Assembly (NCBI RefSeq): GCF_014205015.1
Contig: NZ_JACHMO010000001.1
Span: 3,658,001-3,722,000, forward strand
DNA length: 64,000 nucleotides
Direction of reading: 5' to 3'
Source: Saccharothrix ecbatanensis
Lineage (GTDB): Bacteria; Actinomycetota; Actinomycetes; Mycobacteriales; Pseudonocardiaceae
Each line of letters starts with the position of its first letter. Within the stretch, counting starts at the first letter, position 1. Position numbers and translations under genes: made by a program. This document shows, piece after piece, positions 45,842-54,914 of this stretch. A model generated the notes under the pieces. It saw only the letters and a program-made list of their open reading frames with translations. It had not been told where the DNA came from and did no database searches.

Positions 45842-46246
45842 GTGTATCGTGGAGCCGTGCTCCACCGTTTCCGCACCCGGGCCTCGCAATGGGCTCTGGT
45901 GTGGGCTGTCGCGTTCGCCGTGGTCGGCATGCACCACCTCGGCACGCAGGAGCCGGCCGTCCACGCGACGGCCGCTTCGGCAGCCGCAACGGTGGTCGAC
46001 TGCTGTGACCATGCGTCCGAAGAGCACAGTCCGGCACCGACCGGGCAGCACGACATGCTGCACTTGTGCCTGGCGATCCTGTGCGCCGCACTGGGTTTGA
46101 CTCTCGCCATGCTCGGCCTACGGGGTCGAACCGTCACGGAGCGCCTCAGGTCGCTGTCGACGCGCACGGCACGGCCGAGATCCCCTCCTGCGAGACCGGG
46201 CGGTGCACCAGCACGGCTGGCCGAACTCTGCGTCCTGCGGCTGTGA
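45842..46246 (+). CDS. DUF6153 small membrane protein
   Basis: 134 residues with two hydrophobic helices (about 13-30 and 70-95) and conserved histidine/cysteine motifs ('GMHHLG', 'DCCDH', 'HDMLHLCLAIL') characteristic of DUF6153. The His/Cys content suggests metal handling. GTG 45842 or GTG 45857 could start it. It precedes the DUF305 gene by 79 bp and is probably co-transcribed under operator 3. Confidence 0.7.
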   Translation: MYRGAVLHRFRTRASQWALVWAVAFAVVGMHHLGTQEPAVHATAASAAATVVDCCDHASEEHSPAPTGQHDMLHLCLAILCAALGLTLAMLGLRGRTVTERLRSLSTRTARPRSPPARPGGAPARLAELCVLRL

Positions 46247-46325
46247 CCGGCGGCGCGTGACGTCCTCGTAGGACGTTGACGCGACGCCGCACATCCGACT
46301 GGACTTCACCACCGCAGAGGACATC

Positions 46326-46961
46326 ATGACCAGGAAGAACCTGGTCGGGACGGCGCTTGCCGTCCTGACCACCGGACTCGTGCTCGCCGGGTGCGGCGAC
46401 AACCCCGACTCCGGTTCCGGCGGCCACGACATGGGCAGCATGACCGGAACCACCAGTCCCACAAGTTCCGCCAGCGCTGCCGCCGCGCCGTCGGGTGAGC
46501 ACAACGACGCCGACATCACGTTCGCCCAGGGCATGATCCCCCATCACCAGGGCGCGATCGAGATGGCCAAGCTCGCCAAGGGCCGGACCTCCAACGCCAA
46601 GGTGCTCGACCTCGCGTCACGGATCGACAAGGCGCAGGATCCCGAGATCAAGACCATGACCGAGTGGCTGAACAGCTGGGGTGCCCAGGTGCACACCACG
46701 GGCATGCCGGGCATGGACCACGGCTCGGACATGGCCGGCATGAGCGACGCCGAGATGGACATGCTGAAGCAGGCCAAGGACGCCGACTTCGACAAGATGT
46801 TCCTGGACATGATGATCAGGCACCACCAGGGCGCGATCGACATGTCGAAGGTGGAACTCGAGCAGGGCAAGAACACCGACGCCAAGAAGCTCGCCCAGCA
46901 GATCATCGACTCGCAGCAGACCGAGATCACTGAGATGCAGGGGATGCTCGCGGCCGGCTGA
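46326..46961 (+). CDS. DUF305 lipoprotein (ferritin-like, copper-linked)
   Basis: 211 residues. Lipobox LAGC (about C20), a Gly/Ser/Met-rich linker ('HDMGSMTGTT'), then a four-helix DUF305 domain with the duplicated motif 'MIPHHQGAIEMA' and 'MIRHHQGAIDMS' plus a Met/His-rich loop 'MPGMDHGSDMAGM'. Such proteins are typically induced with copper genes and may bind copper outside the membrane. A long hairpin follows. Confidence 0.88.
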   Translation: MTRKNLVGTALAVLTTGLVLAGCGDNPDSGSGGHDMGSMTGTTSPTSSASAAAAPSGEHNDADITFAQGMIPHHQGAIEMAKLAKGRTSNAKVLDLASRIDKAQDPEIKTMTEWLNSWGAQVHTTGMPGMDHGSDMAGMSDAEMDMLKQAKDADFDKMFLDMMIRHHQGAIDMSKVELEQGKNTDAKKLAQQIIDSQQTEITEMQGMLAAG

Positions 46962-47024
46962 CCGTCGGCGGAGTTCCAGGCACCCGCATCACGCGGAACG
47001 ACGCCGGAACGAGAACACGAGAGA

Positions 47025-47067
47025 CGTCGGGCGAGCAGACGGGAGACACACGTCCGCTCGCCCGACG
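47025..47067 (+). terminator. Hairpin terminator after DUF305 gene
   Basis: A perfect 12-bp stem CGTCGGGCGAGC/GCTCGCCCGACG with a 19-nt loop, 63 bp past the stop. Confidence 0.7.
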
Positions 47068-47133
47068 CAGCCGCCGAGGAGGGGGAGAGCCTCGACGGCC
47101 AGGGTCGCGCGCGGGCAACGCCGACCCATCTCC

Positions 47134-47150
47134 TACTATATGCCTTAGTA
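47134..47150 (+). promoter_or_regulatory. BlaI-type operator 4
   Basis: TACTATATGCCTTAGTA: perfect TACTA and TAGTA with a 7-bp spacer, 60 bp before the BlaI gene. Indicates autoregulation. Confidence 0.85.
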
Positions 47151-47210
47151 GAACTGCGACTTCTGACGCCATCCTCGACCGCGTAACATGTCGTGGTCGA
47201 AGGGGGCGTG

Positions 47211-47573
47211 ATGCACGGGCTCGGCGAGTTGGAAGCAGCGGTGATGGACGTGCTGTGGCGCGCGCCGGGGCCACTCAAGGTGCGCGACGTCCTCGACCGG
47301 CTCGACACCGGCAGGCAACTCGCGTACACCACAGTCCTGACCGTGCTGGACAACGTGCACCGCAAGGGTTGGGTCCAGCGTGAGCTGGTGGGCAAGGCCT
47401 ACCACTACGAAGCGACGACGAGCCGCGCCGAAGCCGCGGCCAAAGCGGTGCGCGAGCTGATGAACGCCTCTGGCGACCCGGACGGCGTGCTGCTGCACTT
47501 CGCGCGCTCGGCGTCGGAGCACGAGACAGAACTGTTGCGCAAAGCCCTGCCGAAGAGGTCGCGCAAGACATGA
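47211..47573 (+). CDS. BlaI/MecI/CopY-family repressor
   Basis: 120 residues: winged helix (about 1-70, 'LGELEAAVMDVLWRAPGPLKVRDVLD' and 'LAYTTVLTVLDNVHRKGWVQRE') and a helical dimerisation tail. BlaI-type repressors bind TACTA/TAGTA-like dyads as dimers and are removed by cleavage by a partner protease. ATG 47211 is preceded by GAAGGGGG. The stop overlaps the M56 start (ATGA). Five matching operators lie within 5.4 kb. Confidence 0.92.
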   Translation: MHGLGELEAAVMDVLWRAPGPLKVRDVLDRLDTGRQLAYTTVLTVLDNVHRKGWVQRELVGKAYHYEATTSRAEAAAKAVRELMNASGDPDGVLLHFARSASEHETELLRKALPKRSRKT

Positions 47574-48508
47574 CCGTGGCCGCCGCACTGCTGGTGACGG
47601 CAGGCCTGATGGGCGTACTGGCACCCCGTCAGCTGTTGCGCCTGGTCACTCGCGGCGCCGATCCGCTCGTCCCGCTGCTGGCGTGGCTGGCGTCCGCGGT
47701 GAGCGTCGTCACCACCTCCGCGCTGGCCGTGACCCTGCTCCTCCTTCCGGACCACGGCACGGACGCGCTGGCACTCGCGCACGAGTGCTGGTCATCGCTC
47801 GAACACGGGATGGCTCCGCGGGTCGAGGCCACCGGTGGCGTCGTCGGCCTGGTGCTACTGACCGGACTCCTGATCCGGCTCGCGGTCTTGAGCGTCAAGG
47901 GCGCACGGCACCGGGCACGCAGGCGTCGGGACCACCTCGCCGTGCTCCGGGTCGCGGCCCGCAGCGAACCCGGTTCGCCCTCGACGCTCTGGCTCGACCA
48001 CGACGAACCGCTGGCGTTCAGCCTGGCCGGCACACCGGGCGTCGTCGTCGCCACCGAAGGCCTCAACCGGCGACTGACGGGCAAGCAGGTCGACGCCGTG
48101 CTCGCCCATGAACGTGCCCATCTCGACGGCAGGCACCACCTCCTCGTCGCCACGGGTGACGCGTTGTCGACCGTGCTGCCGTTCCTCCCCCTGTTCCGGC
48201 GCGCCCCTGGTGTCGTGCGGGAGTTGGTAGAGGTAGCCGCGGACGCCGCCGCGGTACGAGCCTGCGGCGTCGAGGCGGTCCGGGCCGCCCTGCTGAAGGT
48301 GTCGGGCCACGGCGCGCCGGGCTCGGCGCTCGCGATGGGCCGGGATTCGGTCGAGGTCAGGCTGGCGCTCCTGGCTCACCCACGTCGCCGCCCGGACTCG
48401 GCGCGCAGCCTGCTGGCGTACGGGGCAGCCTGCGCGACCGCCTTGACGATTCCGGTCGTCACCGCGTTCGGCGGACTGCTGGCCGTGATCTTGGTTGCCT
48501 GTCACTGA
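47570..48508 (+). CDS. M56-family membrane metalloprotease (BlaR1-like, no sensor domain)
   Basis: 312 residues with predicted helices near 5-25, 35-60, 90-110 and the C-terminus, and the zinc-protease motif HERAH (180-184). The beta-lactam-binding sensor domain of BlaR1 is absent, as usual in actinobacterial homologues. It is translationally coupled to BlaI and should cleave or release it on an unknown signal, switching on the regulon. Confidence 0.9.
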   Translation: MTVAAALLVTAGLMGVLAPRQLLRLVTRGADPLVPLLAWLASAVSVVTTSALAVTLLLLPDHGTDALALAHECWSSLEHGMAPRVEATGGVVGLVLLTGLLIRLAVLSVKGARHRARRRRDHLAVLRVAARSEPGSPSTLWLDHDEPLAFSLAGTPGVVVATEGLNRRLTGKQVDAVLAHERAHLDGRHHLLVATGDALSTVLPFLPLFRRAPGVVRELVEVAADAAAVRACGVEAVRAALLKVSGHGAPGSALAMGRDSVEVRLALLAHPRRRPDSARSLLAYGAACATALTIPVVTAFGGLLAVILVACH

Positions 48509-48553
48509 ACCCGAATCCGGACGACGACGACCTGGAGCCGACTTCGCCAGTCT

Positions 48554-48570
48554 TACTATCAGTGATAGTA
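48554..48570 (+). promoter_or_regulatory. BlaI-type operator 5
   Basis: TACTATCAGTGATAGTA, an almost perfect dyad over 17 bp, 84 bp upstream of the NlpC/P60 gene start. The best match of the set. Confidence 0.85.
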
Positions 48571-48653
48571 GACGAACACCGCATGCGTCCGTAGCCTGTC
48601 CGAGACCCAGGGGTCACCCAATCGGATTACCTCACGAAGGAGGCTGCGCGTCC

Positions 48654-49655
48654 GTGTCGTCCACATCCGCTCAGCGCACGATCCGGGCCGCGTTGGCGGC
48701 CACAGCCGCCGCGGTGGTCTCGGTCGGTGTCGTCGCGCCGCAAGCGGCAGCCGATCCGGCGGTACCTGCCAACGCCTCCGAGGCACTGAAGAAGTACACC
48801 GAACTGGCCGGCCAGGCCGAGAAGCTCAACGAGGAGCACCTGCGCGCCCAGGACGACCTCAAGGCCAAGCAGTCCGAGTTGGACAAGGCCAACAGCGACC
48901 TCACCGGCGCACGCCAGGCCGAGGAGAACCTGCGCGGCCAGGTCGACCTGCTCACCGAGGCGAGCTTCGAGGGCGCCCGGTTCAACCAGCTCTCCGCGCT
49001 GCTGGTCAGCGACTCGCAACAGGACTACCTGAACCGGATGTCCGCGCTCGGCATCCTGGCGGCCGACAACGCGGAGACGCTCGCGAGCCTGTCCAAAGCG
49101 GTCACCGACGCCGATGACGCCCAACGGCGGGCCACCGACGCCGCCGGCGCCGCCACCAAGATCGTGGACGACATCGCCCAACGGAAATCCGACCTGGACA
49201 AGCAGGTCGCCGACGCGCGCGCCCAGTACAAGCAACTCAGTTCCGCCGACAAGGCCATCCTCTCCAACCCCGGCGACACCTCGCGCATCGCGGTGCCCGC
49301 GGGCACCGCCGGCAAAGCACTGGAGTACGCCCTCGCGCAGCGAGGCGACCCCTACGTCTTCGGCGCGAACGGCCCGGACGCCTGGGACTGCTCAAGCCTC
49401 ATGCAGCAGTCCTACCGCACCGCCGGCGTCTCGATCCCCCGCACCAGCTACGGCCAGGCGGGCGTCGGCCGTCAGGTGTCCCGCGGCGAGGTCAAGGCAG
49501 GCGATCTGATCATCTACTACGCCGACCAGCACCACGTCGCCATGGCCGTCGACGGAGTACGCGCGGTACACGCGTCCACCGAGGGCGTACCTGTGAAGAT
49601 CGCCGACATCGACTCGATCGGGCCGATCAACGTCATCCGACGCATCGAGGGCTGA
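48654..49655 (+). CDS. Secreted NlpC/P60 peptidoglycan hydrolase (RipA-like)
   Basis: 333 residues. Signal peptide (about 1-33, ending AAADP), a long coiled coil (about 40-200) and a C-terminal NlpC/P60 domain with catalytic C246 (AWDCSS) and H294 (HHVAM). Starts at GTG 48654 with AAGGAGG. Such D,L-endopeptidases split peptide bridges during division and growth. The preceding operator 5 links cell-wall remodelling to the BlaI/M56 switch. Confidence 0.92.
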   Translation: MSSTSAQRTIRAALAATAAAVVSVGVVAPQAAADPAVPANASEALKKYTELAGQAEKLNEEHLRAQDDLKAKQSELDKANSDLTGARQAEENLRGQVDLLTEASFEGARFNQLSALLVSDSQQDYLNRMSALGILAADNAETLASLSKAVTDADDAQRRATDAAGAATKIVDDIAQRKSDLDKQVADARAQYKQLSSADKAILSNPGDTSRIAVPAGTAGKALEYALAQRGDPYVFGANGPDAWDCSSLMQQSYRTAGVSIPRTSYGQAGVGRQVSRGEVKAGDLIIYYADQHHVAMAVDGVRAVHASTEGVPVKIADIDSIGPINVIRRIEG

Positions 49656-49712
49656 GTCGGAGACGCCTGTCCGAGCGAAAGTGGCGCCGTCGAGCTGCCC
49701 GGCAGTCGACAA

Positions 49713-49751
49713 GGTGTGGGTCCGAAGCACCTAGGCATTCGGACCCACACC
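49713..49751. terminator. Bidirectional terminator between NlpC/P60 and CopA genes
   Basis: A perfect 14-bp stem GGTGTGGGTCCGAA/TTCGGACCCACACC, 11-nt loop, between convergent genes. Confidence 0.85.
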
Positions 49752-49765
49752 AGAGTGTCGGTCGA

Positions 49766-52054
49766 TCAAGCGATCCTTGCAGGCGCCTTTTCCACAGTGG
49801 TCCGGGCCTCAGCGGTCTGGTCGGTCGGCGCGGTGGCACGGAAACCACGCAGGCGCAGGCTGTTGCTGACCACGAACACGCTGGAGAACGCCATGGCGGC
49901 ACCCGCGATCATCGGGTTCAGCAGTCCGGCGGCGGCCAGTGGCAGGGCCGCCACGTTGTAGGCGAAGGCCCAGAACAGGTTGCCCTTGATGGTGCTCAGA
50001 GTGCGGCGGGCCAGCCTGATCGCGTCCACGGCGGCCATCAAGTCTCCGCGCACCAGGGTGAGGTCGCTCGCCTCGATGGCGGCGTCGGTGCCGGTGCCCA
50101 TCGCGAGGCCCAGGTCGGCCTTGGCCAACGCCGCGGCGTCGTTCACCCCGTCGCCCACCATGGCCACGACCTTGCCCTCGCCCTGGAGTCGGGCGATGAC
50201 GTCGACCTTGTCCTTGGGCAGGACTTCGGCGATGACCTCGTCGATGCCGACCTCCGCGGCGACCGCACGGGCGGCGGCCTCGTTGTCGCCGGTCAGCAGG
50301 ACCGGGGTCAAGCCCAGCTCACGCAGGCGCCGGACGGCTTCGGCCGAGGTCGGCTTGACCGTGTCGGCTACCGCGAGGACCGCCTTGGCCTCCCCGTCCC
50401 ACGAGACGAGGACGGCGGTGTGGCCGCGCTGCTCGGCTGTCCGCTTGGCCTCGGCGAGGTCGTGGTCGTCGTCGAGGTGGACGGACCACTCGGCCAGCAG
50501 GCGTTCACGGCCGACGACGACCGCATGCCCGTCGACAACACCCTGCACGCCCACGCCTTCGTGGTTCTGGAAACCTTCGACCTCGGGCAGCTCCCCCACC
50601 CGTTCGGCCGCGCCGGTGGCGATCGCCTTGGCGATGGGGTGCTCGGAGGCGTGCTCCAGCGCGCCCGCCAGGCGCAGCACCTCGTCCTCGGAAACGCCCG
50701 CGGCCGGGTGGACGGCGACCAGGCTCATCCGGCCGGTGGTGACGGTGCCGGTCTTGTCCAGCACGACGGTGTCGACCCGCCGGGTGGACTCCAGCACCTC
50801 CGGTCCCTTGATCAGGATGCCGAGCTGGGCGCCACGTCCGGTGCCGACGAGCAGCGCGGTCGGCGTGGCCAACCCGAGGGCGCACGGGCAGGCGATGATC
50901 AGCACGGCCACCGCGGCGGTGAACGCGGCGGAGACGCCGCCGCCCGCGCCGAGCCAGAAGGCGAGCGTGCCCACGGCGAGGGCGATGACGATGGGGACGA
51001 AGACACCGGAGATGCGGTCCGCCAGGCGCTGGGCCTCGGCCTTGCCGTTCTGGGCGTCCTCGACCAGCTTGGCCATCTGCGCCAGTTGGGTGTCGGTGCC
51101 CACGCGGGTTGCCTTGACGACCAGGCGTCCACCCGCGTTGACGGTCGCACCGACCACGGCGTCACCGGGCCCGACCTCGACCGGCACGGACTCGCCGGTC
51201 AGCATGCTCGCGTCGACCGCAGAGCTGCCTTCGTCGACCACGCCGTCGGTGGCGATCTTCTCGCCGGGCCGCACCACGAACCGGTCACCGACTTCCAGCT
51301 CGGCGATCGGCACGCGCACCTCGCGGCCGTCGCGCAGCACGGCGACATCCTTGGCTCCCAGTTCCAGCAGCGCCCGCAACGCCGCGCCCGCACGGCGCTT
51401 GGAGCGGGCCTCGAAGTAGCGGCCGGCCAAGATGAAAACCGTGACACCGGCGGCGACTTCCAGGTAGATCGACCCGGCGCCGTCGGTGCGCTGGACGGTG
51501 AGCTCGAACGGGTGGGTCATGCCCGGCGTCCCCGCCGTGCCGAACAGCAGCGCGTACAGCGACCAGCCGAACGCCGCGATCGTGCCCATCGAGATCAACG
51601 TGTCCATGGTCGCCGCACCGTGGCGCAGGTTCGCCCACGCCGCCCGGTGGAACGGCCACGCGCCCCAGACCAGCACTGGGGCCGCCAGTGTCAGCGAGAT
51701 CCACTGCCAGTAGGTGAACTGCAAGGCCGGGACCATGGCCAGCACGATCACCGGCACCGCCAGCACGGCCGACCCGATCAGCCGCTGCCGCAGGGTCCTG
51801 GTCGGGTCGTCCTCGATGGGCTCGGCGTCTTCCGGGTCGGCGGAGGGCAACGTGGCTCCGTACCCGGCGGCCTCGACCTGTTGGACCAAGGTCTGGGGGT
51901 CGACGTCGTCGGAGAACGTGACACGTGCCTTCTCGGTGGCGTAGTTGACCGTGGCGGTCACGCCGTCGAGCTTGTTGAGCTTGCGTTCGATCCGGTTGGC
52001 GCACGAGGCGCAGGTCATCCCGGTGATCGAGAGTTCGAGCCGCGTGTCAGCCAT
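49766..52054 (-). CDS. copA: Copper-exporting P1B-type ATPase
   Basis: 762 residues: one N-terminal metal-binding domain (CASC, 15-18), eight predicted transmembrane helices, TGES actuator loop, CPC copper channel in '[17 protein letters not shown]', phosphorylation motif DKTGT, the HP dipeptide ('[10 protein letters not shown]') and the ATP-site '[16 protein letters not shown]'. It exports Cu(I) from the cytoplasm. The gene overlaps the stop of the upstream membrane-anchored protein by 8 nt and is the last of a CsoR-led operon. Confidence 0.95.
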   Translation of the reverse strand: MADTRLELSITGMTCASCANRIERKLNKLDGVTATVNYATEKARVTFSDDVDPQTLVQQVEAAGYGATLPSADPEDAEPIEDDPTRTLRQRLIGSAVLAVPVIVLAMVPALQFTYWQWISLTLAAPVLVWGAWPFHRAAWANLRHGAATMDTLISMGTIAAFGWSLYALLFGTAGTPGMTHPFELTVQRTDGAGSIYLEVAAGVTVFILAGRYFEARSKRRAGAALRALLELGAKDVAVLRDGREVRVPIAELEVGDRFVVRPGEKIATDGVVDEGSSAVDASMLTGESVPVEVGPGDAVVGATVNAGGRLVVKATRVGTDTQLAQMAKLVEDAQNGKAEAQRLADRISGVFVPIVIALAVGTLAFWLGAGGGVSAAFTAAVAVLIIACPCALGLATPTALLVGTGRGAQLGILIKGPEVLESTRRVDTVVLDKTGTVTTGRMSLVAVHPAAGVSEDEVLRLAGALEHASEHPIAKAIATGAAERVGELPEVEGFQNHEGVGVQGVVDGHAVVVGRERLLAEWSVHLDDDHDLAEAKRTAEQRGHTAVLVSWDGEAKAVLAVADTVKPTSAEAVRRLRELGLTPVLLTGDNEAAARAVAAEVGIDEVIAEVLPKDKVDVIARLQGEGKVVAMVGDGVNDAAALAKADLGLAMGTGTDAAIEASDLTLVRGDLMAAVDAIRLARRTLSTIKGNLFWAFAYNVAALPLAAAGLLNPMIAGAAMAFSSVFVVSNSLRLRGFRATAPTDQTAEARTTVEKAPARIA

Positions 52055-53033
52055 GACCGTGTTCCTCCTCTTCGCCGTGCCCGTCCTCGGCCGGGGCCGA
52101 AGGCGCGGTCGACGTCGGCGCGGGCTGGTGCTCCGCGGTGCCCTCGGTGGTCACCGTGAACTCGGCGGTGCGCACCACGCCGCCGTGCTGGAAGTCCAGG
52201 AACAGCCGGTATCCGCCCGCGGACGGCACCTCCGCGACGAACGCGATCTCCGGGCCGGAGACCGTCTTCCCATCACCGGGCGTGCCCTCTGGGTGGACGT
52301 GCAGGTAGGCGAGGTCGCCCTGCCGAAGGGCCACCAAGTGGCCGTAGGCGCCCAGGTAGGGCTCCAGGTCGGTGACGGGCGCGCCGCCGCGGCTCACGGT
52401 CAGCAGCACCGGGGAGGCCTTGCCGGGCTTGAGTTCGCCGTCCAGGCGCACCTCGAAGCCGTCGACCTGGGCCACCCTCGACGGCGTGTACTGCTCCGGC
52501 TCGAACTGCCCGGCGGCAGTGACGTCGGCCCCGAGGATGGTCGCCTCGCCACCGGTGGGCTTGAAGTCGGCGAACACCCGGTAGGAGCCCGCGCCCGATA
52601 CGGGAAGCTGAACGGTCCAGGTGCCGTCGGCGGCCATTTCTGGGTGGACGTGCCGGAAGCCGGCGGTGTCGCGGCGCACCGCGATCAGGTGCATCCGCTT
52701 GTCGTGCTCGACGTCGAACGCGGTCACGGCCGCGCCGTCGGGCCCGGTGATCCGGAAGGAGAAGCTGTCGGTGGCCCCGGCGGTCAGTGTCGTGTCGACG
52801 GGTCTGAGGGTGTAACCGCCCCGAGACGACGCCAGCCCGGCCGGCTGGTCCTGCTCCGCTCCCGCGACGGCGCCGCTGTGGTCGTCCCCATGCCCGGTGC
52901 CCTCCGCGCCGGACGAGTCGTGACCTGTGGCCTCGACGGACAGGGGACCGACAGCGCTCCCGACCGCCCAGGCGCCACCGGCGACCAGGGCGAGCGCTAC
53001 GCCGTAGGCGGAGAGCTTCGCTGCTGTATTCAT
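52047..53033 (-). CDS. Membrane-anchored, histidine-rich protein of the copper operon
   Basis: 328 residues. One N-terminal membrane anchor or signal segment (about 9-30), then an acidic and His-rich linker and a tandem of beta-sandwich-like units each ending in HxHP ('FRHVHPEM', 'AYLHVHPEG') and a His/Glu-rich tail ('[10 protein letters not shown]'). It is a common companion of CopA in actinomycetes and probably binds copper outside the membrane. Biochemical role not established. Confidence 0.78.
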   Translation of the reverse strand: MNTAAKLSAYGVALALVAGGAWAVGSAVGPLSVEATGHDSSGAEGTGHGDDHSGAVAGAEQDQPAGLASSRGGYTLRPVDTTLTAGATDSFSFRITGPDGAAVTAFDVEHDKRMHLIAVRRDTAGFRHVHPEMAADGTWTVQLPVSGAGSYRVFADFKPTGGEATILGADVTAAGQFEPEQYTPSRVAQVDGFEVRLDGELKPGKASPVLLTVSRGGAPVTDLEPYLGAYGHLVALRQGDLAYLHVHPEGTPGDGKTVSGPEIAFVAEVPSAGGYRLFLDFQHGGVVRTAEFTVTTEGTAEHQPAPTSTAPSAPAEDGHGEEEEHGHG

Positions 53034-53106
53034 TGTGAATACCCTTCAGAAATTGTGGAGGCGGCCGGTGAACCGGCACTACCTGTGACCCGCTGCGTTG
53101 CGCCGG

Positions 53107-53261
53107 TCAGCTCGCGAGCGCGTAGCCCGCTTTCTCGACCGCGGCGTGCACGTCCGCCTCGGCCACCGGCTCGGCGCTGATCACCCTGACCGCACCCGTC
53201 GCAAGGACGCCACGCAGTGGCCACAGGTCATGCCGGTGACGGTGTACGTGAACTCGGCCAT
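53107..53261 (-). pseudogene. CopZ-type copper chaperone, disrupted by a frameshifting deletion
   Basis: ATG 53261, behind GAGGAG, opens a heavy-metal-associated domain with the CGHC copper site, then reaches a stop after 26 codons. The C-terminal half ('GAVRVISAEPVAEADVHAAV ... GYALAS') continues in another frame to TGA 53107. The middle of the fold (about 15-20 codons) is missing. This gene is therefore broken; a normal CopZ lies at 53798. Confidence 0.85.
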
Positions 53262-53290
53262 GGGTTACTCCTCGTCAACGTGTCGGAAAT

Positions 53291-53572
53291 TCAGGAACGC
53301 ACCAGGCGCGCGATCGCGTCGCTCGCCTCGCGGACCTTGGCCTCCGCACCCTCTCCACCCTGCGTGAGCGCTTCGGCCACTCAGTGCTTCAGGTGCTCGT
53401 CGAGCAGGCCGAGCGAGACTGCCTGCAACGCCTTGGTGGCGGCGGCGATCTGCGTGAGCACGTCGATGCAGTACTCGTCGTTCTCGACCATCCGCTGCAA
53501 GCCGCGGACCTGACCCTCGACGCGACGCAGCCGCGTCAAGACGGCATCCTTGTCGGCCGTGTAACCGTGCAT
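53291..53572 (-). CDS. csoR: CsoR copper-sensing repressor with in-frame TGA at a copper-ligand codon
   Basis: From ATG 53572 (GGGAGGAG upstream) the frame encodes a CsoR-family helical repressor. C35 and H60 match the first two copper ligands. The third ligand, expected four residues later in 'HLKHC', is encoded by TGA (53381-53383, codon 64). After it the same frame stays open for 29 more coding codons with normal CsoR tail sequence ('VAEALTQG ... AIARLVRS') to a second TGA at 53291. Read as a stop the protein is 63 residues; read through it is 93, the usual length. Options are a recent nonsense mutation, sequencing error or selenocysteine. It heads the copper operon. Confidence 0.85.
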
Positions 53573-53601
53573 CCGGCACTCCTCCCGCTCACCGCCAACC
53601 A

Positions 53602-53619
53602 TACCCTAGGGGGGTACCG
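53602..53619. promoter_or_regulatory. CsoR box upstream of csoR
   Basis: ATACCCTAGGGGGGTACC: the G-tract flanked by TA/AT typical of CsoR operators. It lies 30 bp before the csoR start and would control the CsoR-CopA operon. Confidence 0.75.
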
Positions 53620-53756
53620 AGTGCCAGATGATGCCTCAGAGTGGCGGTCGTCGCCATCGACATCGACGGCCCGCACAAGGTCAATGGACGCCCGGGCGTT
53701 CCTCCAGGCAATACGCGCGGCACCGCCCCTTGCGCGGCAATGGTTTTCACGCAGTG

Positions 53757-53774
53757 ATACCCTACGGGGGTTCC
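53757..53774. promoter_or_regulatory. CsoR box upstream of the intact CopZ gene
   Basis: ATACCCTACGGGGGTTCC matches the csoR box at 16 of 18 positions and lies 24 bp before the CopZ start. So the intact chaperone gene is likely under the same repressor. Confidence 0.75.
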
Positions 53775-53797
53775 GTTTAACCAGCTTGGGAGCGTCG

Positions 53798-54004
53798 ATG
53801 AACAGCACCATCTCGATCACCGTCGAAGGCATGACGTGCAACTCCTGCGTGAACAAGGTGACCAACGCGGTCAGCGCCGTTGACGGCGTTGAGGATGTCG
53901 ACGTGGACGTCGCCAGCGGCGAGGTGACCGTCTCCGGCAGCCAGGTCGACCCGGAGGTCGTCAAGACGGCCGTGACCGAAGCCGGCTACCGGATCGCCTC
54001 CTGA
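53798..54004 (+). CDS. copZ: CopZ-type copper chaperone (intact)
   Basis: 68 residues, one HMA domain with the copper site MTCNSC (about 11-16) and normal beta-alpha-beta-beta-alpha-beta length. GGGAG ribosome site. It carries Cu(I) in the cytoplasm to CopA. Divergent from the copper operon and behind a CsoR box. It probably makes up for the broken copy at 53107. Confidence 0.9.
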   Translation: MNSTISITVEGMTCNSCVNKVTNAVSAVDGVEDVDVDVASGEVTVSGSQVDPEVVKTAVTEAGYRIAS

Positions 54005-54077
54005 GCCGATCCTGACCAACGGCTCGCGGCGCACATCGTTACGGGCGCCGCGAGCCGCCCGACCCTGGGGACCCACA

Positions 54078-54308
54078 ATGGAACAGCAGCAGCCCGAAGT
54101 AGTGGTCAAGGTCGTGAACTCCGGCCCTTACCAGGTAAAAGGACCGGTGAAACTGGTCGACCACGACGGTCAGGAGTACGAGGTTCCGCAGCGCCGCAGC
54201 GTTCTGCTGTGCAGGTGCGGCCAGTCGCAGAACAAGCCGTTTTGCGACGGCGCGCACGCGAGGACGGGTTTCTCAGCTGAAGCGCGCGCCGAACGGCCCG
54301 CCACCTGA
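54078..54308 (+). CDS. CDGSH iron-sulfur protein
   Basis: 76 residues with the 2Fe-2S ligand pattern C-R-C-G-x-S-x-x-K-P-F-C-D-G-x-H (residues 45-60), the mitoNEET/CDGSH motif. It follows the CopZ gene by 73 bp and may be co-transcribed. Copper damages iron-sulfur clusters, so a place in the copper block is plausible. The redox partner is unknown. Confidence 0.85.
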   Translation: MEQQQPEVVVKVVNSGPYQVKGPVKLVDHDGQEYEVPQRRSVLLCRCGQSQNKPFCDGAHARTGFSAEARAERPAT

Positions 54309-54691
54309 CCCGCGTGGCAGGCACTCCGTGTCGACGAGCCGTCGATCGGCGGACCGGCACAGCACAGAGCAGGTGTTGACCGGCCGCCTTGCCCCGGTGA
54401 GGAGCTGTGCGAGGCCCGGCTCGCACAGTCCACCGGCTCGACCGTTCACCGGTCCGCGAGCGCGCTGTGCGCGTGGCCCACGCGTCCTGCAACGAAAGGC
54501 TCACCCACCTCGTTCCGCTCACTGTCTAGGTGGGCCACAGCCCACCTCCGATGCGACGTGAGTATCCCGTCCATCACGCTAGCGGGCTGAACTTCCGGAT
54601 ATTCCAGAGGTCTACGTGATTTTGTCCTTTGTGGATTCTGGTCAATTCTCGCATCGCGCCTGTGTGTCAGCGGAGAAGCACGGTCTCAGTT

Positions 54692-54850
54692 TCACCTACA
54701 ACCGGTTGCGGCGATGACGGTGTGCCGGACGGCGGCCGACGGGTGATCTTTCAGGTCGTTCAGCAACGCGTGGGCTGTCCGTAGGTGCCACGTCAGCGAG
54801 TAGGAGCGCGACGGTTCGCGCAACGAGGGTTCGGTGGGGAAGGATTCCGC
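54692..54850 (-). pseudogene. Short gene remnant in the 54309-54914 gap
   Basis: A coding-like minus-strand tail ending in TGA 54692 ('SLTWHLRTAHALLNDLKDHP' pattern) with GC-rich third positions, no start and no recognised family. The rest of the gap is A+T-richer than the surroundings (around 54560-54690) and I see nothing definite in it. Confidence 0.3.
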
Positions 54851-54914
54851 CGCCGGTGAGGGCGGTCCAGATGGCCAGCACCGCCGCGGCCAGGGTGGCC
54901 GAATGCCCTCAGCT

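Noticed and set aside
53381..53383. Firm call of a selenocysteine codon
   Set aside because: No standard SECIS hairpin seen directly after TGA, the neighbouring CopZ is broken, and sel genes are not in the window; kept only as a possibility.
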